Below are positions 1 to 10,739 of a stretch of 64,000 nt of DNA, one piece after another; within the stretch, counting starts at the first letter, position 1, and every line of letters starts with the position of its first letter. The notes beneath the pieces are model-generated. The model made no database searches. It saw nothing but the letters and a program-made list of their open reading frames with translations, and had not been told where the DNA came from. The stretch lies in the NCBI GenBank assembly GCA_963682055.1, contig OY821745.1, positions 28,393,342-28,457,341 on the forward strand, written 5' to 3'. The stretch comes from Primula veris. Its lineage: Eukaryota > Streptophyta > Magnoliopsida > Ericales > Primulaceae. Made by a program: the position numbers and the translations under genes.

Positions 1-987
1 TTATAAAAATGTCATCATCATAACCTAGAAATTATCATTTCTCTCTCTAAAAATCAAAAAAAAAATACATATGAAAAAATTAACAATATTTTCAAAATAA
101 CAAAAAAAATATCAAAAATTAGGAGAAATGCATAAAAATAAAAATAAACTTACTTTTTTCACACAAAAAAATAGATTCTTTCACAAAAAAAAAGTTTTTT
201 TATTAAAAAAACAGTTTTTTCATTAAAAAAATAGTTTTTTCACACAAAAAATAGTTTTTCACAAAAAAAAAAAACCAAAAAAAATCGAAAATACCTAGAA
301 AAAATGAAAAAAAAAACCAAAATTTAAAAAGTGCATACGAAAAAAACTCGAAAAATTGAAAGAAAACAAAAAAAAACTCAAAAATCCAAAAAAAAACCCT
401 CAAAAATAAAAAAATAAATATAATCACAAAAGTGTATAATAGTGCATAAAATTGACTAAAATGCATAGTAAAGTGAATAATGTTCACTAAAAGTGCATAA
501 TAAAATGCATAACAGAGTACATAAAAATTGCATAAAAAGCAAATAAAGGTGCATAAAAAGCACACAAAAAATGTATAAAAAGCGAATAAAAGTGCATAAA
601 AAGTGCATACATGTCGATAAAAAGTGTGTACAAGTCGATAAAAGTTCATAATAAGTGCATAAATGTGCATAAAAAGTGAATAAAAATTACATAATAAATG
701 CCTAAAGCTGCATAAAAAGTGCATAAAAATACTTATATGTGCATAAAATGTGCTTAAAAGTGTATAAAAGCTATATAAAGTGCATAAAATTTGCATAAAA
801 AGTGTATAAAAGTGCATAAATAGTGCATAAAAATACATAAAAATGTATAAAATATGCATAAAAAGTGCATAAATGCGCATCGAAAGTGCATAAAAATGCA
901 TATATATGTATAAAAAGTGCATAAATGTATATAACAAGTGCGTAAAAATTGCATAAATGTGCATAACAAGTGCATTAAGAAGGATAA
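1..987. repeat. Low-complexity A-rich arm and GTGCATAAAA array
   Basis: Positions 1-420 are A-rich runs with repeated CACAAAAAA and AATAGTTTTTT pieces. From about 420 the sequence is a degenerate short tandem array built on GTGCATAAAA and its variants (AAAGTGCATAAATGTGCATA and similar). The array continues after the MITE at 988-1181. Long reading frames across it on the minus strand are only Phe/Tyr/His-rich translations of the repeat and are not genes. The layout (A-rich arm followed by a GTGCATA array) is the reverse complement of 12600-14060, so this may be one half of the same kind of element in the other orientation. Confidence 0.75.
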
Positions 988-1181
988 CACTATAAAAAAA
1001 TACTCAAATAACGACGGGATTAGTGACGGTATTTTTTGTTACGAGCTTATTAGCGACGGTCTTTGTGACGGCTTTGTGACAGTTTAGTCAATTTGCGATA
1101 GATTTGTGACAGCTTTTTAAATTAGTGACAGGCTTGTGACAGTTTTTTGACTCTCATTAAATCAAACATTATTTTGTAGTG
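988..1181. mobile_element. CACTA-type MITE (194 bp)
   Basis: The element starts CACTATAAAAAAATACT and ends ATTATTTTGTAGTG, the reverse complement of CACTACAAAATAAT, so both ends carry the CACTA-superfamily terminus. It is flanked by the 3-bp direct repeat TAA (985-987 and 1182-1184), the target-duplication length expected for CACTA elements. The interior contains subterminal motifs of the form GTGACGG / GTGACAG, repeated several times and usual in this superfamily. It has no coding capacity, so it is a non-autonomous derivative. It sits inside the GTGCATAAAA array and is therefore younger than the array. A related copy is at 55541-55733. Confidence 0.75.
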
Positions 1182-1184
1182 TAA

Positions 1185-1645
1185 CATGTGCATAAAATTG
1201 CATAAAAAGTGCATAAGAGTGTATAAATATGCATAAAATCGAATAACAAGTGTATAAAATGTATAAAAAGTACATTAAAGTGCATAATAAGTGCATAAAT
1301 GTGCATAAAAGTCAATCAAAGTTCATAAAAAGTGCATACGGATCAATAAAAAGTGTATAAAAGTGCATACGAGTGCATAAAAAGTGCATTAAAGTGCATG
1401 AATGCTCATAAAAAGTGCATATAGGTGCAAAAAAAAGCATAAAAATGTATAAAAAGTGCATAAAAGTACGTACAAATCAATCAAATTGCATAAAAAGTGC
1501 ATACGAGTCGATCAAAGTGCATAAAAATGCATATAGGCCAATAAAAACGCATAAAATTAAACTAAATATAATAGAATGGACAAATCAAATAGTGTTGCAT
1601 AACCATAAATCCAATCAAGCCACCTTACTAGCAAACATTAACTAA
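1185..1645. repeat. Continuation of GTGCATAAAA array
   Basis: The same degenerate array as at 420-987, with units such as AAAAAGTGCATACGAGTC and AAGTGCATAAAA, continues on the right side of the MITE and decays by about 1560. The Lys/Tyr-rich frame here is repeat translation, not a gene. Positions 1646-1950 are AT-rich DNA in which I see no gene. Confidence 0.7.
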
Positions 1646-1950
1646 ATCTCAAAAAACAAACACACACAAACAAAATATTAATAGTACTAATTTTAACTTG
1701 TTTAGTTCTATTTACGGTAACAGTCCATGACGATTCAATCATTTCATCGAACACCTTTTGGGCATAATTCCGTGCAATTATAAGTTAACCTACAATTGTT
1801 TAATTGTAGCCAAACAAGTAAAATAAGATCATATCAAATCTCATTCACAAATAAAATATACTAAATATCCAAAAAAAAATGCCATAATCAATAAGCATAC
1901 ATATATACATATAAAATACACATACATATGTATAAAATATAGATACATAT

Positions 1951-3157
1951 TGTTGGCCCGTGCGGCTAAACCTTAGAGGGGGGGGGGGGGGGGGGGGGTG
2001 TGAATAAGGTTTTTAGCGTTTTTCGCGGAATTAAAATCTAAGTGCAACTAACAACTCAACTTTCGCAATTCTAAGCTTAAGCGTTAATAATCGTTTAAAC
2101 AATCCCAACGCAAGCAAGAAAATAAACAAAATATAAGTTGCGGAAAGTAAAGTTAAGGAAGAAAATGACACCATGATTTATAGAGGTTCGGCAAAACGGC
2201 CTACGTCCTCTCCTCGGTACTACCGAGTATTTCACTAATAATCTTCTTATCGATTTTACAAATCCTAACGAGCTAATCAACCGATTAAGCTCCCCCTCAC
2301 TCTATGAGTATCCCGAATGAAAAGACCTAGAGCTTTTAAGCAACACTCGCTTACAAAGCCTCTACCCGATCACTCGCTCACAAATGAGTTTATACTTTAC
2401 TCTTTTACAATTTTATCGAAATTGAAACAACACTCACAATTTAATTGCTTCTAAATAAGCTAATTTGTGAAGTTTGATGATGTTGGATCTTTGTTTGAGC
2501 TCGAATCGCTTTCTCTTCAATATCCCTCTTTTTCGAATTATTTCACAAAAATGGTGATTTTTAGGGTTTTGATTTAGAGAGGTTGAAGGATGATAGATTG
2601 TTGTAATTGGTTATGTTTGGAAGAGGGATTGAGCTGTTTTTATAGACCAAAGGGTCTGTTTTGTGTTTTGTGACCGTTGGCAGTGGTTGAGGCTTTTATC
2701 CAGAGGTTTAAGCTGTTTTCCATAATAAGCTGAAAAGCTGTTTTTGAAATTTGCAGAAAACGATCGGTCGTTTTCTGCATTTCGATCGGTCGTTTTCAGA
2801 AAACGATCGGTCGTTTTCTGTAGTCGATCGATCGTTTTTATAATGATCTCTCTGGAAGAATTTGGACCAAAAACGATCGGTCATTTTTGTCCAGACGATC
2901 GGTCGTTTCTTCAGTATTCCCTGTTTTCTCGTTAAACTTCGAAAGCCCGTAACTTCTTCGTTTTAGCTCCGATTCTGGTTCCGCTTGAACCCGTGGCTTC
3001 GTTTTTATGTGCTCTATCTTTCTGGCATTCTGAAATTTACAAATTCTCATTTTTGGATAAGACCAAACATTATATCATCGAAAAGAGAAATCGTAAAATC
3101 ATTAAAATATAATCAAACTTATAATCAAAATCAATTATTGAACCACATGGTTCAACA
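1951..3157 (-). mobile_element. Solo LTR of the gag-only copia-like family
   Basis: Read on the minus strand the segment begins TGTTGAACCATGTGGTTCAA and ends CACGGGCCAACA, matching the ends of the LTRs at 46639-47816 and 50374-51544. The 5-bp direct repeat CATAT flanks it (1946-1950 and 3158-3162), and no internal region follows, so it is a solo LTR left by LTR-LTR recombination. It carries the same cluster of CGATCGGTCG palindromes (about 2762-2905) as the element in block C. A run of 21 G residues (1978-1998) corresponds to the C-run near the 3' end of the other LTRs. Length is 1207 bp against 1171-1178 bp for the complete element. Confidence 0.9.
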
Positions 3158-3162
3158 CATAT

Positions 3163-3572
3163 ATATAAAATATACATACATATATATATATATATAAACC
3201 AAGTCATCCGTTTGACACACCCTCCTCTCAACCACGCGTCCAGCCACGTCGATTAACTGCCACGTCGACCAATCTCTGATCATCCTCCGACGACTTGTCC
3301 TAACCACTTTGCCGCAATTATGCCGCCACGGTCTCCTCTTCCTTGGCGGCGCCGTCGGAGCTCGACGGATGAGCTCGTATTCTTCATTAAACCAACTTAA
3401 ATAGAGATAAGAGAGAGAGAAAGGAGAGAGAGAGAAAAGTGTGTGCGATAGATATATAGATATAGAGATAGAGTATACAGATGGCTGAATATCTGAAGAG
3501 AGAAAAATAAAATTAGAATTTTATAGGGTATTTATATTAGTTAGAAAGTGTGACGTATTAGACATTTTTTCT
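3163..3572. other. Non-coding spacer with a GC-richer patch
   Basis: A TA microsatellite (about 3178-3196) is followed by about 200 bp of unusually GC-rich sequence for this window (3220-3380), then GAGA-rich DNA. On the minus strand the GC-richer patch has a short Arg/Gly-rich frame of about 35 codons starting near 3388, too short and too simple to call. It could be a remnant of a gene's first exon, but nothing nearby supports this. Confidence 0.4.
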
Positions 3573-3993
3573 TTTTAAATGGGCAGATTATAAGCCACAC
3601 AGCTACAACTTACAAGCCTACAACTTTTATTAGATCATCCATTAAGATAAAAATTGTTGTCGATTTTATACTATGGGGTTATCGGTGTTATTACTGAAAT
3701 TAATAAAAAAAAAACGAGTCCTAAAAATTGTAGTTGTAAAAATAAACATGGTGCGGTAATACATTATTAGAAAAAAGGAATTACCCTGAATACAATTTAT
3801 ATCTAGCTACATCGTTAAATCTAAATTCGACCTTATCCTGAAGGGATTTTAGACATTAAAAATGCTTACGAATTGCAGTAATCCTATGTCCCTTAAAACA
3901 ATGGAGTAACTAGTAACGGGCTAACACCCTCCATATATAGAGAAAAAATTGTATTTGTATTTATTGATTTTAAACTTTCAGCACCTCATATAA

Positions 3994-4443
3994 TTATGAA
4001 AAAAACATTTCCGATTCCGCCACTGACTTTAGCTCGCCTTGCAGGTGACGTGGTGTAAGTGGCGTCCTACAAAGCGGGCACGAATCACGACCAAGGTCGA
4101 TCCAACAGTCCACACAATTCTGGTGAAAAACGTGCTTGCACTTCCTCAACCACCTGATTTTTTCCTCATCTTCAATCTCAAATAAGCAAATAGAACAAGT
4201 ACTATCTCCCGATACCGTCATGTCACCAAACCTCAGCACTAGCGAGAGCTCCTTAATCAAGTCTTGTTTTCGGATAGGGTATTCGCTAAAGGACTGGAAG
4301 GACTGGTCTTCAAAATAAGGGAGGCCAAGAAAACGAAGGAGATGTATGATTGGAGTTAGAATTGTGACTATAAGGAGAAAAACTAGATATACGATTATGT
4401 TCAGGGAGAAGTTGTTCTTGTTGTATCCAACCGGAAATCCCAT
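3994..4443 (-). CDS. BRH1-like: RING-H2 finger E3 ubiquitin ligase, BRH1-like (copy A)
   Basis: Intronless 149-residue protein. The N terminus MGFPVGY resembles, from memory, the Arabidopsis brassinosteroid-responsive RING-H2 protein BRH1. Residues 15-35 form one hydrophobic segment (membrane anchor), followed by a linker and a RING-H2 domain at residues 83-125: C83-x2-C86-x15-C102-x1-H104-x2-H107-x2-C110-x11-C122-x2-C125. All eight zinc ligands and the Trp before the third cysteine region are present. Such proteins bind an E2 and transfer ubiquitin to target proteins, usually at a membrane. Copy A has Cys at position 113, where the other three family members here have Arg (CVDRW). The gene is in the duplicated block, close to copies at 29428 and 46369/51738. 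Substrate is unknown. It could be a functional member or a recent pseudogene, since the frame is intact. Confidence 0.85.
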   Translation of the reverse strand: MGFPVGYNKNNFSLNIIVYLVFLLIVTILTPIIHLLRFLGLPYFEDQSFQSFSEYPIRKQDLIKELSLVLRFGDMTVSGDSTCSICLFEIEDEEKIRWLRKCKHVFHQNCVDCWIDLGRDSCPLCRTPLTPRHLQGELKSVAESEMFFS

Positions 4444-5117
4444 TTTAAGATAATTTTAATAAGAATTTAGAAAAAAAAAAAAAAGGGAGGCAAGTTTTTT
4501 TCGTTGGTTGAAATACAGAATAGATACAGAAATATATATATATATATATATATAGTGAGTATATTGTGACATGCTATAAGTCTAGTTTATGAAGGCTCAA
4601 GTGGAAGTTAGTGTACAAGAAATTAGTAATTAATTAATCAATGGCTGTTTTCATGGGACAATGGTGACATAAGTTTTCTTTTGAAGATAAATTAAACTAG
4701 TGATCAGAAGTCATTTTGATATCTTTTCTAATTATTTTGGTTATTACGAAAATATTAATTACGGAGTATGATTCGCCTATTATTTGTAGTTGCGGAGCTA
4801 TGATAGAAAAATGAGTGGGGTTTATATTTTCATAATATAAAATTATAAATGCAAAATTTATACAGTTGAGTGTGATTTTTAAAAATAGAGGGGTTGTATT
4901 CCTTCTAACCCTCTCTTCAATAAGATAACATGAAATGAAAAATAATAATCATAAATTAACATCCCTAACATAGTATTGGTATCATTTTAATGGCACACCA
5001 AAGAGGACAATTTTATTTTTTATTTTTATTTTTGAAATGCAAGCATATTATTAACCAAACCAACCAACCAAACACAAAGTAAAAGGCATATCACACATGC
5101 CGGAATATACCTGAAAT
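4444..5117. other. AT-rich upstream region of RING copy A
   Basis: This is the presumed promoter side of the minus-strand RING gene. It holds a TA microsatellite (about 4531-4553) and otherwise AT-rich DNA. The same DNA stands upstream of copies B and C, with TA runs of different length (about 29958-29978 and 51828-51876). No clear TATA box or other site can be assigned with confidence. Confidence 0.5.
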
Positions 5118-5345
5118 TTAGGGATTTTGACCTGAAGTAACGTACTTCAAGCCAAGCAATCCGTATAGACTATTCTCTTTACAATTATATAACAATAAAA
5201 TTAAAGACTCAACCATTACAACTAGCCCATTTTTACTAACAATGAGAAATAAACTCTCATATTTGTAACAAAATTTAAAATATCTCGAAAGAGACCTCTC
5301 CACCTGACTCATTATAAATTTCCAGTTAGCAACTTTTACTTTCAA
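5118..5345 (-). other. Conserved short reading frame, duplicated with the RING gene
   Basis: A 75-codon minus-strand frame ends with LYGLLGLKYVTSGQNP and a stop. The same C-terminal reading is kept at 30424-30618 (block B). In block C (about 52420-52600) it is recognisable but has an in-frame stop. I do not recognise the protein. It could be the last exon of a gene duplicated together with the RING gene, or duplicated non-coding DNA that happens to be open. The retained reading in two of three copies is the only support. Confidence 0.25.
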
Positions 5346-5818
5346 TTGAAGCTGTCAACTTTCTTCACTTGTGTAGAACTACGAATATTTTCACACAATA
5401 TTTTCACACAAAAAACGGTTGGTCAAAATAAGGTCACTTATGGTAATTTAATTTATTGGTCAATAGGAAGAATCGACCATTACTTGATTGCAAATAATTA
5501 AAATATTAATTGGATTTGCAATTTTAAACTCATAATACACTTGAGTTGAATTGGCCAACAGTTTAGAGGTGCGGTCACTTTATGGATCTAAATTCTCATG
5601 TGTCTATAGTAGTGTTTGTCATCAACGAAAAACTACACTTTACCATGCAAATTTGAAGTCAATTCGGATGTTAATTAAGTTTATGAATGTATTCTTATCT
5701 AAGATTATTTTAAATTAAGGTACTTCATAGTAATTTAAAGTTTACAACGCTAATATGAGAAATAATGTCCAACTGCTTTTTACTAGTTTTTACCAAGTCG
5801 CATTTTCGCTCACCTAAT

Positions 5819-8291
5819 ATATACACACACGGGTCCAATATATACATTTGAACTCATGTGTGCATGCTAAATGTTAGTTCAGAAGTATGATGAGTTGTTG
5901 GTGTAGATTGAAACTTTTCACTTCATATATTTAGTTGATGTGAGATCATATGGCACCCTAACAATCTTCCCCTCACATATGATTCATATCGAGCGAGCTC
6001 CCTCTCAAACTTGATTCTCTACTCAACTCTACATGCTCAACACTTGCACTTATATATGCTATGAGTTATGACGCCATTTTCAATAACATGTAGAGCTCAT
6101 TTATGTGGACCACGACTTATTTCGTGCTTCTAATAATTAATGACCCTCATACACTAGCGGCCACCAAACTAGTAGCATGCGTCCATTATTGTTTGAGAGA
6201 CTTCTAAAGAAAAAAAACACATGTCTCGACCATCCCGATTCACCTAAGGAAGGTCTTCCATTGGGAGTCGGGAAGAAGCTTAGTTAAGGAACGTCTTGTG
6301 TCAACCTTAATGCTATTTGGGGGTGGTTATACTGTGCACCCGCATGTCTAATATATATAGTTAAACTTATATTCATACTAAAAAGATTTACAAATACTCT
6401 GTTTGTTCCATATAACATGTCCACTATGGATATACCTGAATTTTAAGATGTATAATTTTCATAACTAATTTGGCAAAATGCAAATTTAAAAAAAAAACGT
6501 TCATATGGTCAAATTTAATTGAGTTTATGAAAAAAAAATACAAATTTGTCCACTAAGTAAATTGAACAACGAGAGTAGTATGGTGAGTCCCTAGTGTATA
6601 TTTAGGCTTCTTTTCACATATTTATTCAAAGGTGCTCAATCTAATTGATAACACTTGCCAGTTCATATGGTGAGTGATTATGGTACCTACCCTAAGTCCT
6701 TCGTTGTGAGGTTCACGGTTTACCATTAGCGATATTATTTAGTTAATTTATCAATTTTAGGTTTGTGACTTATTAAATTGTTATTACCGACATCTATTAA
6801 AATATCGCTAAAATAATCGAGCAAGCACAATCGGTCATTTGATACATTTTTGGAGTTTTGGACTTCACAGTCTCTTTAATGGAAGAGAGCAATGTCTACA
6901 TTTTTTTTTATATTCCATTTAGAGTATTGAATTTTAAAACTAAAGAAAAAAACAATTTTATATTGCCCATTATTAAAAAAAGAAGTAAGAAGTTTGTAGG
7001 CAGGAACATGTTGTTTAGCGTCTATCGCCTAATCATCACTTAATTTTTCTTAGCACGTAGGTGAGTAATCTAACTATCGTTAAATTTCTTTGAAACTTTG
7101 TCTAGGTTGAGGAGAGAGAGGGGAGACCCCCATGTGAGGTTTATAGCTGATAAGTTAGTTGTAGATGAACCTAAAGTAATCAAAAAATAAAAATAAGTTG
7201 CTTAAAATTGTTGTCATTTTATAAGGTAAACATGTAACCATTTTGTATTTCTAAACATGAGAAACCTCTCGAAAAGAAAAAGTTAAATAAAAGTAATACA
7301 CAAACTAAAAAAAAAGACTCATCAAATTACTATTTAGTTATATTTGTCGTTTTTTAATTTTTCTTAAAATGTATTTCAAATATTAACTGACTTTACTTTT
7401 TCCGGTTTTGAATATTAAATAGAAAACACGCATCAGAATAGAGAAAGTGTAAGAAGATAAGAATCTTGAAGGCCATGTTGATTTGGTTTTATGTTAAGTA
7501 CAGATACAATGTATCATTATATTACGAGTATTACATTTATGGGTTTGACTTATAATTTTTCTTTTTACATTTAATCAGATAAAAATAAATAGACGTTCGG
7601 GTTTTTAATTACTAAAATATAGAACGGGCAGGACCAACCATCTCGAGGCTTGATTTTTAAAAGATTGATACGAAAAACATACCCCTATATTTCTTTCCCT
7701 GGAGGAACAAAAACCCTAAGACCACCCTATCTAAACTCTAAACAAGTATGTTCGGTCTAATTGATTGGTTTCCGCATAGTACATTGCGCTCACCATCACG
7801 GGGTTGTTTTTCGATCAACAAAACAGCCATGTGATGGCTCGCTTATGGACTTAACCGCTACCACAAGCGATCAGGCAAACCAACACTCACAACACTCGTG
7901 TTTGCTTCACAAACGCTCGTGTTTGATCACTCAATCGCAGTCCGTTTCGAGACAACGTAACTTCTCCAATCTACACAGATTTAAGACAAGTAATATATAT
8001 GTAAACGCAAGCGAACGTAAATGAACACACACGCACAATTATAGCCACAGCCAACCCAATATAATTCCGTTAATATTAGGAATCAGATTACATACGTTTT
8101 ACAAGTGTTTCTCAACCCTAAACTCTCATAAAATATAATGAAATCTGCCCATGTACTTATAATTTTGTACATGGCAGTTACAAGCACAAAAGAATGGTTA
8201 AAAACTGCCCTAGCGGTTACAAAATAATAGAAAAACTGGAGCAGCAACTCATGTAACTGTTCCTGCCCTTTTTCGAAGGTGTCCAGTCATT
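5819..8291. other. Non-coding DNA of block A
   Basis: AT-rich DNA with no supported gene. From 6506 to about 6955 it is similar to block B (30580-31015), and 7335-7790 is a diverged duplicate of 9065-9450. Short frames here (for example at 6858 and 7761) lack recognisable domains and are not conserved in the duplicate copies. Confidence 0.6.
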
Positions 8292-8522
8292 CTAAAGTGA
8301 CTTTACAGCAGCTATAGTTTGCCCAATGTTCAGCACATTTTGATTCTCGTAATCAATCCGCAATGTAACCAAATAGCCTGCCATTTGAAACCAAAGCAGT
8401 CCGTCATCATGACTCAAAACCGGCAGTCCGTTCGAACCATATCGAACATGTTTCCTTGCTTCGAACCTGCCCAAACCCTGAACCGTGTCAAACTTTAATT
8501 CCTTGGCGTTCCTACATGTCAA
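8292..8522 (-). other. Possible gene fragment, conserved in block B
   Basis: A 76-codon minus-strand frame contains FEARKHVRYGSNGLPV and SHDDGLLWFQ. The corresponding DNA in block B (about 31022-31200) encodes a closely similar stretch but with a stop and a deletion. Codon-level similarity with frame loss in one copy suggests a piece of an old coding exon. I do not recognise the family and assign no function. Confidence 0.3.
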
Positions 8523-8599
8523 ACATTAGCCAACGATACCCACAAACGTTCGTACGAATTGTCAATCCACTAACCAAACAAATGTTAGCACAAATATGC

Positions 8600-9780
8600 T
8601 AACACTCACCATCTAGACTAGAATCCATGCCCACAAAATGAAAGTGGGTTTGGTCAAAAGTTATGGTTATTAGTTACTCACTCGGTTACAATTTTTTTAT
8701 CAATATCACGAAACTAAATGCAATTTTGACCGTCAAAACAAATATTTTTAAATTTTCGTAACAGAAATTTTCAAAAACTAATTATAATGTTAAAAGATTA
8801 AACTATGTGGTTGACTTCTGGAAATTTTCATTTTTAGCAATTTAAATACGCGTTTTCCATTAGTAAAAGTTGTACGTAATTTCGTAATTTGGTGCGAATA
8901 CCATAGTAATCCAGGGTTAGAATCGATATTTTCCCACTGCCAGAAGACAGATCACAATTCATAAATAAAAGTGAATTGGGTCAATTGTTAACGTTCACGT
9001 CCCAAATTAGAAATGTCAATAGTACATGGCCTTAATCGGTACTTTCTGACACCACAAGGTACTATTTTGATATTAACCCGTTATATTTGCCGTTTTTAAT
9101 ATTTCTTAAAATATATTTCAAATATTTAATTGAATTTACTTTTCTCGGTCTTGATTATTAAATAAAAACACGCATCACGACACATAAAGTATATATCATT
9201 ATATTACAAGTATTACATTTATGGTTTTGACTTACAATTTTTTTTACATTTAATCAGAAAAAAATAAATAGATGTTCGGATTTTTAATTATCAAAATATA
9301 GAACTGTTAGGACGAAAAAACAGACCCCCGTATTTCTTTGTCTCAATGAACAAAAACCCCAGGACATCACTGTTTAAACTCATGAAAAGTAGGTTTGGTT
9401 TAACTGATTGGTTTCGACATAGTAGAGTGCGCTTACCATCTATACCAAAATTATTGTGCCCACAAAGAGTCAAAGTGGGTTAACTCATAAGTTATGGTTA
9501 TTATTACAAAATGTTTGTCCATCATGAAACTACATGTAAATTTTTCCAGTAAAAACCATTTTATTAAATTGCCGAAAAATAAATTTTCAAAAATTAATAA
9601 TAAAGTTAAAATATTAAACTATGTAAGTAACTTATGAAAATTTTCATTTTTTAAAATTTAAATACACATTTTATGTTAGTAAAAATTACACGTAATTTCA
9701 TAATTTGTTGTGAATACTGAATAACATGGCAATCCAGGGTTTGAAATCAACATTTAACCACATGTACTGCTGTAAGACAA
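8600..9780. repeat. Ancient direct duplication inside blocks A and B
   Basis: Two diverged direct copies in A (8600-8960 and 9440-9780) share landmarks such as ACTCACCATCTAGAC, GCCCACAAAATGAAAGTGGG and the phrase AATCCAGGGTT. The same pair occurs in block B (about 31290-31620 and 32098-32470), so the duplication predates the A/B split. No coding potential is seen. Confidence 0.6.
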
Positions 9781-10739
9781 ATTACAATTCATAAATCATA
9801 CAAGTGAATCAGTAAATCTCCATAAATAGGAGTATTCATTTACTGCGAGATTCACAACATTTACAGATACACTTACAACACACTCACTAAATACTTAATT
9901 ACACATATCCAAATAAAGACAATAATTTACTAAATACTACCTATATATACATAAATTTTTTTTTTCTTTTTTAAAAATCTTATACATACATAATTTCAGC
10001 ATTATAAAATACAGACTACACAGTGGTGTTTTTTTTTTATCAAATCCTATAAGAGAAAATTATCAAAAGATACGACTATTTTAAACTAATTACCAAAAAG
10101 TTATACTCCAACACTTTATTCCCAAAACATACAACTAATTAAAATTATAAATACTAAATTATTTATATTTTTTTAACAGTTTTCTCTCTCTCTCTCTATC
10201 TATACATACGTATTTATATATCTATCTTCTTCTAATTTGGAGTCAAACCCACTCGCCAACTCGCCCTATAAACCCCATAATTAACATCTATACAAAATAT
10301 TTTTTTATACACCTCTGTCGAATCATTCTATCAAACCATAAATTCGCTTTTAATTGGGCGATTTTGATCCGTATTTTTATTGTTTCGAATACTCAGTTTC
10401 TCTTCGTCGGATTTCTCTGATTTATTGTTCGTATTAGGGTTTATTTTTCATAAATCGATTTAAATACAGAGTTATTTACGAGGTTGTTTTCGATTAGGGT
10501 TTTATTCGGATTTTATTCATCTCAAATCGTATATGAAATAGGATTACTTTTCGAAGAAATTAGTTGACGATATATCTGGGTTTGCGTTGGTTATTTTCTC
10601 AATATTTTTTCGGAAATTGGTATTTTGTTATAATAATATGATTGATAAAGAAACAAAAGAGACTCGAGAGGCCGAATATTAACAGTGTTTTGTGTTTTGT
10701 GTTTTTTTTTGTTTTTTAATAACGCTGTATTGTGTTTTT

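Larger units (their letters stand above)
3573..10035. repeat. Segmental duplication block A
   Basis: From TTTTTAAATGGGCAGATTAT onward this DNA is clearly similar to 29019-32720 (block B) and, over 3573-5818, to 45961-46638 plus 51545-53113 (block C). It carries the RING-H2 gene and several kb of shared non-coding DNA. Relative to A, block B lacks about 5276-6506 and about 6955-8330. A itself contains ancient internal duplications: 7335-7790 resembles 9065-9450, and 8600-8960 resembles 9440-9780. The similarity to B resumes at the WRC gene (16470 onward) after an insertion of about 6.4 kb. Confidence 0.8.

Noticed and set aside
203..990. Long minus-strand frames rich in Phe, Tyr, His and Met
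   Set aside because: They are translations of the GTGCATAAAA array and A-rich runs, with no domain and no codon bias.
2762..2905. CGATCGGTCG palindromes as transcription terminators
   Set aside because: They lie in an LTR of a plant element; bacterial-type terminators do not apply, and they are described as LTR palindromes.
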